From the NCBI GenBank assembly GCA_002435715.1, contig DISD01000063.1:1874-58041 (forward strand): DNA of 56,168 nt. Direction: 5' to 3'. Below are positions 7,917 to 17,082 of the stretch, piece by piece. This DNA comes from Rhodospirillaceae bacterium UBA6219. GTDB taxonomy: Bacteria; Pseudomonadota; Alphaproteobacteria; Rhodospirillales; Magnetospirillaceae. The notes under the pieces were generated by a model. That model was not told where the DNA came from. It ran no database searches and worked only from the letters and a program-made list of their open reading frames with translations. Each line of letters begins with the position of its first letter. The stretch's first letter is position 1. The translations under genes and the position numbers were made by a program.

Positions 7917-10864
7917 CACATGCGCCGGCCGGATCGATTTTCACCATCGCCGCCGGCCTGCCCTTCGTCGACGTGCTGGCCGGCCATCTGCTGCGTCAGG
8001 CCGATGGCGACCCGCTGCGTTTGGCCCGCATGCTGGTGCTGCTGCCCAACCGCCGGGCCTGCCGGGCACTGAAGGACGCCTTTTTGCGCCTGTCCGACGG
8101 CAAGCCTTTGCTGCTGCCGCGTCTGAAGCCGCTGGAACCCGATGCCGACGATCTGGCCGAACAGGATTTGCTGGCCCCCGAAGGCCTGGACGTGGCCGCC
8201 CCCATTCCCCCGGCGGAACGCCATCTGATCTTGACCCGATTGGTGCTGCAGATGGGCGCCGGGCGCGGTGGTCACGCCCCCAGTCCCGATCAGGCGGCGC
8301 GGCTGGCCCGCGAATTGGGCAGCCTGCTGGACAGCGTGCTGATCGAGGAAATCGGCTTCGACCGTCTGGACAAGCTGGTCCCCGACGATTACGCCGCCCA
8401 TTGGCAGGTGACCATCGACTTTTTGAAGATCGTCACCCAACACTGGCCGGCGCTGTTGGGCGGCCGTATCGACCATCAGGATTGGGTCAACAAGGTGCTG
8501 GATGCCCAGGCAGCGCTTTGGCTGCGCGATCCGCCCGAACATCCGGTCATCGTCGCCGGTTCCACCGGTTCGCGCCCGGCCACCGCCCGCTTGCTGGCCG
8601 CCATCGCCGGCCTGGATCACGGCCAGGTGGTGTTGCCCGGCCTGGACACCCACATGGATGGCGAATCGTGGGAATCCTTGGACGAAACCCATCCGCAATT
8701 CATGCTGAAGCAGGTTCTGGCCCGCCTGAACGTGTCACGCGCCCAGGTCCGCGACCTGTCGCCGCGTCACGACCCGCGCGCCGCCCGCTCGGCCCTGTTG
8801 GCCGAATCGCTGCGCCCCGCCGCCACTTGCGAGCAATGGCGCCATCCCCGCGACTTCCCCGGCGCCTTGGATGGGGTGTCCCTGCTGAAATCCCCCAGCC
8901 CGCGCGAAGAAGCCGGCGCCATCGCCCTGATGCTGCGCCAGGTCCTGGAAGTCCCCGAAAGCACCGCCGCCCTGGTCACCCCCGACCGCGATCTGGCCCG
9001 CCGCGTCGCCTCGGAACTGGAACGCTGGGGCGTCGTCATCGACGATTCCGCCGGCCGTCCGCTGCTGTTGACCGAACCGGGGACGTTCCTGCGCCTGTTG
9101 GCCCGCGTGGTGGCCGAGGATTTCGCCCCCCATCCCACCTTGGCCCTGGCCAAGCACCCGCTTTCCGCCGGCGGCCTGGACCCGGCCCGCTTCCGCGCCC
9201 AGGCACGACGCCTGGAAACCGAGAAAATCCTGCGCGGTCCCCGCCCCGCCCCCGGATTGGGCGGCCTGCGCACCGCCTGTGCCGAGGATCCGGCGCTGAT
9301 CCGCTGGCTGGATGCGGTGGAATCCGCCTTGTCGCCATTCCTGACGCTGATGGCCCAAGACAGTGTCTCTTTGGCCGATTTGCTGCGCACCCACATGGAA
9401 GCGGCCGAAGCCCTGGCCGCCGACCACCAAGGCCCCGGTCCCTTGCGGCTGTGGCGGGGTGAAGCCGGCGAGGCACTGGCGCGGACCATCGGCGAACTGG
9501 CGGAAGCCCTGGCGACAATCGGCCCCATGTTCCCCGCCATTTCGCCCCGCCATTACGCCGCCCTGTTCGACGAATTGCTGTCGGGTCGGGTGGTTCGCCC
9601 CATCTGGGGCCGCCACCCCCGTCTGTTCATCTGGGGCGCCATGGAGGCGCGGCTGCAACAATCCGACCTGATGATTCTGGCCGGCTTGAACGAAGGCACC
9701 TGGCCGGGCGAAGCCGAGGCCGATCCGTGGATGAGCCGCCCCATGCGCAAGGCCTTCGGCCTGCCCGCCCCGGAAGTCCGCATCGGTCAGTCGGCCCACG
9801 ATTTCGCCCAGGCCTTCGCCGCCCCCCAGGTGGTTCTCAGCCGGTCCGCCCGCGTCGAGGGCACACCGACCGTGCCGTCGCGCTGGCTGATGCGGCTGGA
9901 TGCGGTGACCCAGGCCCGTGGCCTGAACTTCCACCAGCAGGAATGGGAATGGCTGGCCTGGCACGCTGCCTTGGACCGCGCCGAGGAAAGGGTCAAGGTG
10001 GACCGCCCGGCCCCGCGCCCACCGCTTGCCGCCCGCCCGCGCAAGATGTCGGTGACCGAGGTGGAAACCTGGATGCGCGACCCCTATGGCATCTACGCCA
10101 AGAAGGTGTTGGGGTTGCGGGCGTTGGACCCCATCGATGCCGACCCCGGTGCCGCCGATTACGGGTCCTTGGTCCACGAAGCGGTGGAAAAGTTCCTGAA
10201 CGCCTTTCCCCAGGACTTGCCCGACGATGCCGAGGCCAAATTACTGGAAATCGGCGCCGAGATTTTCGCCCCCGCCATGACCCGTCCGGGCATCTGGGCC
10301 TTTTGGTGGCCGCGCTTTCGCGCCGTCGCCCGCTGGCTGGCCGACCATGAACGGGGCCGCCGCCCGGATGTCGCCCGCATCCACACGGAAATCAACGGCG
10401 CCCTGGAACTGCAAGGCCCGGCCGGCCCCTTCCGGCTGCACGCCCGCGCCGACCGGGTGGACGAAATGAAGGACGGCACCCTGGCGCTGATCGATTACAA
10501 GACCGGCCAGCCGCCCAGCGCCAAGGAAGTGGCCGCCGGCTATGCGCCGCAATTGCCCCTGGAAGCCGCCATCGCCCGCTTCGGCGGCTTCGACGACGTA
10601 AAACCCGCCGCTGTCTCGCAAATGCTGTATTGGCGTCTGAAGGGCGGCGCCGAAGGCGGCGAGGAAAAATCCGCCACCGCCGATCCCCAACGGCTGACCG
10701 ACGAAGCCTTGGAAGGCATCCACGGCCTGATCGCCGCCTTCGACGACCCCGCCACCCCCTATGAAGCCCGGCCGCACCCAGAGCGCGCCCCCAAATATTC
10801 CGACTACCTGCACCTGGCCCGCGTCAAGGAATGGGCGGTGGCCGGCGAGGAGGAGGCGGAATGA
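7913..10864 (+). CDS. addB: Double-strand break repair protein AddB
   Basis: Subunit of the AddAB helicase-nuclease that resects double-strand DNA ends and loads RecA. The 983-residue protein has a helicase-like N-terminal region without a proper Walker A (only LLPNRRACRALKDAFL), which is typical of the alphaproteobacterial AddB type. The C-terminal PD-(D/E)XK nuclease shows GSLVHEAVEKFL, then LHARADRVDEM and ALIDYKTG with the catalytic D and DYK. Start and stop both form ATGA overlaps with murU and addA. The length fits the family. Confidence 0.94.
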   Translation: MTHAPAGSIFTIAAGLPFVDVLAGHLLRQADGDPLRLARMLVLLPNRRACRALKDAFLRLSDGKPLLLPRLKPLEPDADDLAEQDLLAPEGLDVAAPIPPAERHLILTRLVLQMGAGRGGHAPSPDQAARLARELGSLLDSVLIEEIGFDRLDKLVPDDYAAHWQVTIDFLKIVTQHWPALLGGRIDHQDWVNKVLDAQAALWLRDPPEHPVIVAGSTGSRPATARLLAAIAGLDHGQVVLPGLDTHMDGESWESLDETHPQFMLKQVLARLNVSRAQVRDLSPRHDPRAARSALLAESLRPAATCEQWRHPRDFPGALDGVSLLKSPSPREEAGAIALMLRQVLEVPESTAALVTPDRDLARRVASELERWGVVIDDSAGRPLLLTEPGTFLRLLARVVAEDFAPHPTLALAKHPLSAGGLDPARFRAQARRLETEKILRGPRPAPGLGGLRTACAEDPALIRWLDAVESALSPFLTLMAQDSVSLADLLRTHMEAAEALAADHQGPGPLRLWRGEAGEALARTIGELAEALATIGPMFPAISPRHYAALFDELLSGRVVRPIWGRHPRLFIWGAMEARLQQSDLMILAGLNEGTWPGEAEADPWMSRPMRKAFGLPAPEVRIGQSAHDFAQAFAAPQVVLSRSARVEGTPTVPSRWLMRLDAVTQARGLNFHQQEWEWLAWHAALDRAEERVKVDRPAPRPPLAARPRKMSVTEVETWMRDPYGIYAKKVLGLRALDPIDADPGAADYGSLVHEAVEKFLNAFPQDLPDDAEAKLLEIGAEIFAPAMTRPGIWAFWWPRFRAVARWLADHERGRRPDVARIHTEINGALELQGPAGPFRLHARADRVDEMKDGTLALIDYKTGQPPSAKEVAAGYAPQLPLEAAIARFGGFDDVKPAAVSQMLYWRLKGGAEGGEEKSATADPQRLTDEALEGIHGLIAAFDDPATPYEARPHPERAPKYSDYLHLARVKEWAVAGEEEAE

Positions 10865-13800
10865 TCACCGAAGCCAGCCTTCGTCAGCAGCAAGCCGCCG
10901 ATCCGGCGGCGTCGGTATGGGTGGCGGCGTCGGCCGGCACCGGCAAGACCAAGGTGTTGACCGACCGGGTGCTGAACCTTTTGTTGGCCGGCAACGCGCC
11001 GCACAAATTGCTGTGCCTGACCTTCACCAAGGCGGCCGCCGCCGAGATGAGCAACCGCATCAACCGCAAACTGGCGGATTGGGCCATTGCCGACGATATC
11101 GCCCTGGCCAAGGCCTTGGGCGAGTTGCTGGGCCGCCCGCCCCATCCGGCCGAGGAATTGCGGGCACGGCGCCTGTTCGCTTTGGTGCTGGACAGTCCCG
11201 GCGGCATGCGGATCGAAACCATCCACGCCTTTTGCCAATCGCTGCTGCGCCGTTTCCCGCTGGAAGCCGGTCTGGCCCCGCACTTCCAGGTGATGGACGA
11301 CCGCGATGCCGGCGAATTGCTGGAAGCGGCCAAGGAACAGGTGCTGGCCCATGCCCGCGACGGCGTCGACACGCATCTCAGCCAAGCCCTGGAGATGGTC
11401 ACCGGTCAGGTCCACGAGACCGCCTTTCCCGACCTGATGGCCGAACTGGCCAGTGATCGTGGCCGCTTGAAACGTCTGTTGGAGCGCACCGGCGGCATCG
11501 ACGGCGCCATCGCCGCCGCCCGCGCCCGGTTACAGCTTGAGCCCGGCGACAGCCCGGACAGCATCCTGGACGATGCCTGCGCCGACCAGTCCTTCGCCGT
11601 CGATACCTTGCGTCAGGCGGTGCCTCTTTTGTTGGGCGGCGCCAAGACCGACCAGAAGGCCGGCGAGCGTCTGGCCAGTTGGCTGGCCGAGCCGGCGGGC
11701 CGCGCCGCCGGTTTCGCCGAATATTGCCTGTCGGTGCTGACCGCCAAGGGCGAGCCGCGGGCCAAGCTGGTGACCAATGGCCTGCGCGACGCCCATCCCT
11801 GGCTGGAAAAAGCCCTGGCCGACGAGGCCGAGCGGCTGATGCGGGTGGCCGACCGCCTGCGCGCCGCGCAAGTGGCCCAATGCAGTGCGGCTTTGCTGCG
11901 CCTGGGCCACGCCCTGCTGAGTGCTTACGAGCGTGCCAAACAGGCCCGCGCTTTGATGGATTACGACGATTTGATCCTGGCGGCCCGGGAATTGTTGGGC
12001 CGTCCTGGTGTGGCGCCTTGGGTGCTGTACAAGCTGGATGGCGGTATCGACCACGTGCTGATCGACGAAGCCCAGGACACCAATCCCGACCAATGGGCGG
12101 TGGTGGCGGCACTGTGCGAGGAATTCTTCGCCGGCCTGGGGGCGCGCGACAGCTTGCGCACCATTTTCGCCGTGGGCGACGTCAAGCAAAGCATCTATTC
12201 CTTCCAGCGCGCCGACCCGGAAGCCTTCAAGGCCATGCGCCAGCGCTTTGCCCAAGCGGCGACCAACGCCCAACGCCTGTGGCGGGAAATTCCGCTGAAC
12301 CTGTCCTTCCGCTCGACCCGCGCCGTCTTGGACGCGGTGGATGCGGTGTTCGCCGGGGCCGGGCCGGGCCGCGACGGCGTCACCCATGACGACCCGGAAC
12401 CCCAGCATCTGGCCGCCCGCATGGGGCAAGCCGGATTGGTGGAAATCTGGCCCGCCGTCAAGCCGCGCCCGGCCGACGAAATCCCCGCCTGGAAGCCCCC
12501 GGTGGAAAGGTTGCGCGGCGATTCACCCCGCGCCCGCCTGGCCCGCCTGGTGGCCCGGCGCATCCGCGCCCTGATCGACAGCGAACGCCTGGACAGCCAG
12601 AACCGCCCGATCCGCGCCGGCGACGTGCTGGTTCTGCTGCGCCGTCGCGGCGGCTTCGTCGAGGATCTGGTGCGCGAGTTGAAGGAATTGCGCGTTCCCG
12701 TCGCCGGTGCCGACCGTATGGTGCTGACCGAGCAGATGGCGGTGATGGACTTGATGGCCCTGGGCAATTTCCTGCTGCTGCCCGAGGACGATTTGACCCT
12801 GGCCACCGTGCTGAAAGGCCCGTTCGTCGGTTTCAGCGAAGACGAATTGTTCCGCTTGGCGTGGAATCGCGGCACCAGCAGCCTGTGGGAGAACCTGAAA
12901 CGCCGGGCCGGCGAGGAAGCCGCCTTTGGCCGGGCTGAAGACCTGTTGTCGCGCCTGCTGGGTCTGGTCGACCACCTGTCGCCCTATGCCTTGTTCGCCC
13001 AGGTGCTGGGCCCCATGGGCGGCAAGCGCGCCGTGCTGGCCCGACTGGGACCGGAAGCCGAAGACCCGCTGGACGAGTTCACCAACCTGTCCATGGCCTT
13101 CGAACGCGCCCATCCGCCGTCCTTGCAGGGCTTTTTGCACTGGCTGGAAAGCGGCGGCACCGAGATCAAGCGCGACCTGGAGCAAGGCGGCGGCGACGCC
13201 GTGCGCATCATGACCGTACATGGGTCCAAGGGGCTGCAGGCCCCCATCGTTTTCATGCCCGACACGCTGCAGATGCCCACCCAGGGTCCGCGCCTGTTGT
13301 GGGCCGGCACCCCCGACGACGAAATCCTGTTGTGGCCGCCGCGTGCCGAAATGGCCGACCATGTCGCCACCGCCGCCCGCGACGCCAAGAAGATCGGGCG
13401 CGAGCAGGAATATCGCCGCCTGCTGTATGTGGCCATGACCCGCGCCGAGGACCGGCTTTATGTGTGCGGCTGGGAAACCCTGAAAGCACCGCCCGCTGGC
13501 TGTTGGTACAATCTGATCAAGACCGGGTTGGAAGGCATCGCCGCCGAAGCCACCGACCCGTTCCTGGAAGCCCAGGCCGAGACCGAAGAGACCACGGTGC
13601 TGCGCCTGTCCTGCCCGCAGCAAAAGGATGTCGAGGAAAAGACCTTCGCCATCGAAAACGCGCGGCACGTCCCCTTGCCCCTGTGGGCCAAGCAGCCGGC
13701 CCCCGACGAGCCGTCGCCACCCCGCCCGCTGGCACCGTCGCGGCCCGAGGGCGAGGAACCGACGGTGCGTTCCCCCCTTGGCGGCGGCGACGGACTGGCC

Positions 13801-14304
13801 CGTTTCCGGCGGGGTAAGCTGATCCACAAATTGCTGCAGATCCTGCCCGCGCTTTCCCGCGACAAACGCGCCCAGGCGGCCATCCGCTTCCTGACGACCA
13901 GCGGCGGCCTGGACAGCACCCAAGCCCTGGCCGTCGCCAACGAGGTCAGCGACATCCTGGACCATGCCGATTTCGCCCCGCTGTTCACCCCCGCCAGCCA
14001 AGCCGAGGTGCCCATAATCGGTCTGATCGGCGACAGCCGGGCCATTTCCGGCCAAGTGGACCGCTTGGTGGTCACCGACAGCGAAGTGCTGGTGGTGGAT
14101 TACAAGACCAACCGCAACCCGCCGGCAGCCAGCGACCCCATTCCCCATATCTATGTGCGGCAGATGGCGGCCTATCGCCTGGCCCTGGCCTGCATCTATC
14201 CGCACCATAGAATTCGGTGTGCCCTGGTATGGACCGACGGACCGCGTTTACGCGAAATCGAGCCATCCTTGCTGGAGGATGCGTTAGCGGATATGGTGGG
14301 TTGA
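10861..14304 (+). CDS. addA: Double-strand break repair helicase AddA
   Basis: UvrD-like helicase plus nuclease subunit of AddAB. The 1147-residue protein carries Walker A AASAGTGKT at 22-30, motif Ia RIETIHAFCQSLLRRFP, motif II VLIDEAQDTNPDQW, motif III GDVKQSIYSFQRADP, motif V TVHGSKGLQAPIVF, motif VI LLYVAMTRAEDRLY, and a C-terminal nuclease with VLVVDYKTNRNPP. I start it at the ATG at 10861 overlapping the addB stop; upstream in-frame codons lie inside addB. In many alphaproteobacteria a thioredoxin gene follows addA; here a TetR regulator follows instead. Confidence 0.96.
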   Translation: MITEASLRQQQAADPAASVWVAASAGTGKTKVLTDRVLNLLLAGNAPHKLLCLTFTKAAAAEMSNRINRKLADWAIADDIALAKALGELLGRPPHPAEELRARRLFALVLDSPGGMRIETIHAFCQSLLRRFPLEAGLAPHFQVMDDRDAGELLEAAKEQVLAHARDGVDTHLSQALEMVTGQVHETAFPDLMAELASDRGRLKRLLERTGGIDGAIAAARARLQLEPGDSPDSILDDACADQSFAVDTLRQAVPLLLGGAKTDQKAGERLASWLAEPAGRAAGFAEYCLSVLTAKGEPRAKLVTNGLRDAHPWLEKALADEAERLMRVADRLRAAQVAQCSAALLRLGHALLSAYERAKQARALMDYDDLILAARELLGRPGVAPWVLYKLDGGIDHVLIDEAQDTNPDQWAVVAALCEEFFAGLGARDSLRTIFAVGDVKQSIYSFQRADPEAFKAMRQRFAQAATNAQRLWREIPLNLSFRSTRAVLDAVDAVFAGAGPGRDGVTHDDPEPQHLAARMGQAGLVEIWPAVKPRPADEIPAWKPPVERLRGDSPRARLARLVARRIRALIDSERLDSQNRPIRAGDVLVLLRRRGGFVEDLVRELKELRVPVAGADRMVLTEQMAVMDLMALGNFLLLPEDDLTLATVLKGPFVGFSEDELFRLAWNRGTSSLWENLKRRAGEEAAFGRAEDLLSRLLGLVDHLSPYALFAQVLGPMGGKRAVLARLGPEAEDPLDEFTNLSMAFERAHPPSLQGFLHWLESGGTEIKRDLEQGGGDAVRIMTVHGSKGLQAPIVFMPDTLQMPTQGPRLLWAGTPDDEILLWPPRAEMADHVATAARDAKKIGREQEYRRLLYVAMTRAEDRLYVCGWETLKAPPAGCWYNLIKTGLEGIAAEATDPFLEAQAETEETTVLRLSCPQQKDVEEKTFAIENARHVPLPLWAKQPAPDEPSPPRPLAPSRPEGEEPTVRSPLGGGDGLARFRRGKLIHKLLQILPALSRDKRAQAAIRFLTTSGGLDSTQALAVANEVSDILDHADFAPLFTPASQAEVPIIGLIGDSRAISGQVDRLVVTDSEVLVVDYKTNRNPPAASDPIPHIYVRQMAAYRLALACIYPHHRIRCALVWTDGPRLREIEPSLLEDALADMVG

Positions 14305-14328
14305 ACAAAGGGAATGCGTGTAACGCTT

Positions 14329-14358
14329 CACAAACTAAACTGCTTAGTTTAGTTTGTG
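14329..14358. promoter_or_regulatory. Perfect inverted repeat, probable TetR operator
   Basis: Two 12-base arms, CACAAACTAAAC (14329-14340) and GTTTAGTTTGTG (14347-14358), are exact reverse complements around a six-base spacer. The repeat ends three bases before the ATG of the TetR gene and covers the space where its promoter or ribosome site should be. Such placement is the classic arrangement for autorepression by a TetR dimer. That the downstream protein binds here is inference. Confidence 0.75.
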
Positions 14359-14361
14359 GGT

Positions 14362-14982
14362 ATGGAAAAGCCCCTTAGCCCCCGTTCCGCCGCCAAACGC
14401 ACCGCCATGCTGGACGCGGCCCAAGCCTGCTTTTTGGAAAGCGGCTATGCCAGCACCAGCGTCGACGAAGTCGCCACCCGCGCCGGTGTGTCCAAGGCCA
14501 CCATCTACGCCCATTTCGCCAGCAAGGACGATCTGTTCGGCGCCATCATCTGCCGTCGTTGCGACGATCAGGCCGAAGGTCTGTCGTCACTGTCGCTGCC
14601 CGATTCGTCGGATGCGCGCACCATCCTGACCGCCATCGCCCAGCGCCTGATGGCGTTGTTCGTCTCGCCCGAGGTGATGGGCATCTACCGCATCGTCATC
14701 GCCGAGGCGCCGCGTTACCCGGAACTGGCCAAGACCTGGTACGAGGCCGGGCCGCTGCGCGGTAAGCAACGCCTGTGCGACGTCTTCGACGACATGAAAC
14801 GACGCGGTCTGCTGGATTTCGACGACACCCGCCGAACGGTCGACGCCTTCGTCGGCATGCTGCGCGGCGAATGTTTCCATCGGGTGATGATCGAATTGCC
14901 GCCCAACCCGCATTTCAGCGCCGAAGCCACCATCGAAACCGCGGTGAATTTCGCCCTGAAAGCCTTCGCCCCCACAGCCTGA
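14362..14982 (+). CDS. TetR/AcrR family transcriptional regulator
   Basis: Ligand-responsive repressor of about 206 residues. The N-terminal helix-turn-helix is clear: AMLDAAQACFLESGY, then STSVDEVATRAGVSKATIYAHFASKDDLF, the signature of the family (about residues 14-60). The C-terminal ligand and dimer domain is not specific enough to name an effector. A GTG at 14356 could add two residues, but it lies inside the right arm of the operator-like palindrome, and no good Shine-Dalgarno sequence precedes either start. It stands between addA and a patatin-like lipase reading the same way, and has no divergent partner, so its target besides itself may be the lipase gene. Confidence 0.9.
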   Translation: MEKPLSPRSAAKRTAMLDAAQACFLESGYASTSVDEVATRAGVSKATIYAHFASKDDLFGAIICRRCDDQAEGLSSLSLPDSSDARTILTAIAQRLMALFVSPEVMGIYRIVIAEAPRYPELAKTWYEAGPLRGKQRLCDVFDDMKRRGLLDFDDTRRTVDAFVGMLRGECFHRVMIELPPNPHFSAEATIETAVNFALKAFAPTA

Positions 14983-15050
14983 CCACAAAACGTCTCTTGA
15001 ACCGACCGCTCATGCGCCCAATATTGTGCAGCGCAGCATGAGGTGCCGCC

Positions 15051-16148
15051 ATGGCTTTGCCCAATGCCAAATCATTGATCCCGCGCTGGCTGCGTCGGCC
15101 AGATTCCCCACTCCCGCCAGCCCCTGCGGAACATTCCCCGCCGCTGCCGCCCCCGGCGGCCCCCGAAATCGAACGCCAGCATGTGGTCGCCCTGGCCCTG
15201 CAAGGTGGCGGCGCCCATGGTGCCTTGACCTGGGGAATTCTCGACCGTTTGTTGGAACACCCAGACATCACCGTGGCGGCGGTTTCAGGGACTTCGGCCG
15301 GGGCGATGAACGCGGTGGTGTTGGCCCATGGCCTGACCAGCGGCGGCCCGGCAAAAGCCCGGCAATTACTGGAAAGCTTTTGGCGCTCGGTGGCCGATGC
15401 CGGACGGCTGTCGCCGTTCCGCCGATCCTGGCTGGACCGCCTGGATGGCGGGTGGAGCCTGGACCGCTCGCCCTGGCTGGCCTTGATGGACGTGGCTCGC
15501 CAATTCCTGTCGCCCTATCAGACCAATCCCCTGGGGCTGAACCCGCTGCGCGAGGTGTTGGAACGCCACGTGGATTTCCCCACCTTGTCGCGTCAGCGCC
15601 GCATCGCCGTGCATGTGGCCGCCACCAATGTGGAAACCGGTCAGGCCCGCATCTTCTCGACCCGCGAGATCAGCGCCGATTCGGTGCTGGCCTCGGCCTG
15701 CCTGCCGTTCTTGTTCCAAGCAGTGGAAATCGACGGCGTGCCCTATTGGGATGGTGGCTATGCCTGTAACCCGCCGCTGCTGCCCCTGCTGAAAGGCGGT
15801 GAGGCCAAGCATCTGCTGGTGGTGCCGATCAATCCGCCCGAACGCAAGGGCACGCCGCGCAATGCGCGCGACATCCTGAACCGCATGAACGAGATCGTCT
15901 TCAACGCCAGCCTGACCCATGGCATGGAAAGCCTGGCCCGCATCAACGCCCTGATCGACCAGGGCGAGATCGGCGAGGACACCTATCGACGCCTGAAGCT
16001 GCACGTCCTGTGCGCCGATGACGAATTCCGCCAACTGACGGCATCGTCGAAGTTCAACACCGAATGGGACTTTCTGGTCTATTTGCGCGACCTGGGCCGC
16101 CGCACCGCCGAGAACTGGTTGGCCGACGTCGATTGGGAAAAGGTTTGA
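15051..16148 (+). CDS. Patatin-like phospholipase
   Basis: Predicted serine acyl hydrolase with a catalytic Ser-Asp dyad, acting on phospholipids or other esters. The 365-residue protein has the oxyanion loop GGGAHG at 52-57, the nucleophile elbow GTSAG with Ser82, and the dyad aspartate in YWDGGYACNPP. The first 40 residues are proline-rich and low in complexity, with no clear signal peptide, so a cytoplasmic or membrane-peripheral place is likely. The length and domain order match bacterial patatins of the RssA/ExoU-like superfamily. It lies 68 bases after the TetR gene and may be controlled by it. Substrate unknown. Confidence 0.92.
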   Translation: MALPNAKSLIPRWLRRPDSPLPPAPAEHSPPLPPPAAPEIERQHVVALALQGGGAHGALTWGILDRLLEHPDITVAAVSGTSAGAMNAVVLAHGLTSGGPAKARQLLESFWRSVADAGRLSPFRRSWLDRLDGGWSLDRSPWLALMDVARQFLSPYQTNPLGLNPLREVLERHVDFPTLSRQRRIAVHVAATNVETGQARIFSTREISADSVLASACLPFLFQAVEIDGVPYWDGGYACNPPLLPLLKGGEAKHLLVVPINPPERKGTPRNARDILNRMNEIVFNASLTHGMESLARINALIDQGEIGEDTYRRLKLHVLCADDEFRQLTASSKFNTEWDFLVYLRDLGRRTAENWLADVDWEKV

Positions 16149-16160
16149 ACCTGACCCGTG

Positions 16161-16184
16161 CCGGGCGGCTTGCTCGCCACCCGG
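16161..16184. terminator. Hairpin between convergent patatin and pheA genes
   Basis: The arms CCGGGCGGC (16161-16169) and GCCACCCGG (16176-16184) pair with one mismatch around a six-base loop. The site sits between two converging genes, a usual place for a shared terminator, but there is no T-tract on either side, so its strength is uncertain. Confidence 0.4.
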
Positions 16185-16209
16185 GCTCATGACATGACCG
16201 ACCGGCGGC

Positions 16210-17082
16210 TTATTCCGCCGGTCCGCTGAAGCTGGCGCGCGCCGGATGGGCGGGATAGACGCCGACGATGCGCACTTCGTGGCTGAAGAATTCCAGCTCC
16301 TCCAGGGCCAGACGCAGATTGCGCTGGGCCGGATGACCTTCCACGTCCACATAGAATTGCGCGGCGACGAAGCCGCCCCCCACCAGATAGCTTTCCAGCT
16401 TGGTGATGTTGACGCCGTTGGTGGCGAAGCCGCCCAGCGCCTTGTAAAGCGCGGCCGGCACGTTGCGCACCCGAAAGACGAAGGTGGTGACGTTGTTGCC
16501 GTTGGGATTGGGTTCGACGGCGTCACGGGCCAGCACCACGAAACGGGTGGTGTTGTGCTCGGCGTCCTCGATATTGGATTTGAGCGATTGCAGCCCGTAA
16601 ATCTCGGCCGCCAGTTCCGAGGCGATGGCCGCCTTGGTGACGTCGCCCGACTTGGCCAGATCGGCCGCAGCCCCCGCCGTGTCGGCGCCGACGATCACCG
16701 ACAGCCCCATCTGACGGATCAGGTTGCGGCACTGTCCCAAGGCGTGGACATGGCTTTCCACCGTCTTGATGCTGTCCAGGGTGGCACCCTGGGGGGCCAG
16801 CAGGTGGTGGTTGATGCGTTCGAAATGCTCGCCGATGATGTGCAGGCCGGAATAGGGCAGCAAATGGTGAACGTCGGCGACGCGTCCGGCCAGGGTGTTG
16901 TCGATGGGGATCATGGCATAACGGGCCCGGCCTTCACGCACGGCGGCGAAAGCGTCCTCGAAGGTGGCCGAGGGCAGCGGGCTCATGGCCGGAAAGGCGG
17001 CGCGGCAGGCCTTGTGGGAATACGCCCCGGGCAGGCCCTGGAAGGCGATGGAATTGCTGGGATCGGCGGCGTTCTGGGTCAT
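16210..17082 (-). CDS. pheA: Prephenate dehydratase
   Basis: Converts prephenate to phenylpyruvate in phenylalanine synthesis. The 290-residue monofunctional protein has the periplasmic-binding-like dehydratase domain, beginning IAFQGLPGAYSHKA and including the catalytic NTTRF motif. A C-terminal ACT domain (about 200-280) for phenylalanine feedback follows, with TKLESYLVGG in the effector-binding position. No chorismate mutase domain is fused. Its ATG overlaps the kdsB stop by four bases (ATGA), so the two are co-translated although their pathways are unrelated; kdsB-pheA pairing is common in alphaproteobacteria. Confidence 0.95.
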   Translation of the reverse strand: MTQNAADPSNSIAFQGLPGAYSHKACRAAFPAMSPLPSATFEDAFAAVREGRARYAMIPIDNTLAGRVADVHHLLPYSGLHIIGEHFERINHHLLAPQGATLDSIKTVESHVHALGQCRNLIRQMGLSVIVGADTAGAAADLAKSGDVTKAAIASELAAEIYGLQSLKSNIEDAEHNTTRFVVLARDAVEPNPNGNNVTTFVFRVRNVPAALYKALGGFATNGVNITKLESYLVGGGFVAAQFYVDVEGHPAQRNLRLALEELEFFSHEVRIVGVYPAHPARASFSGPAE

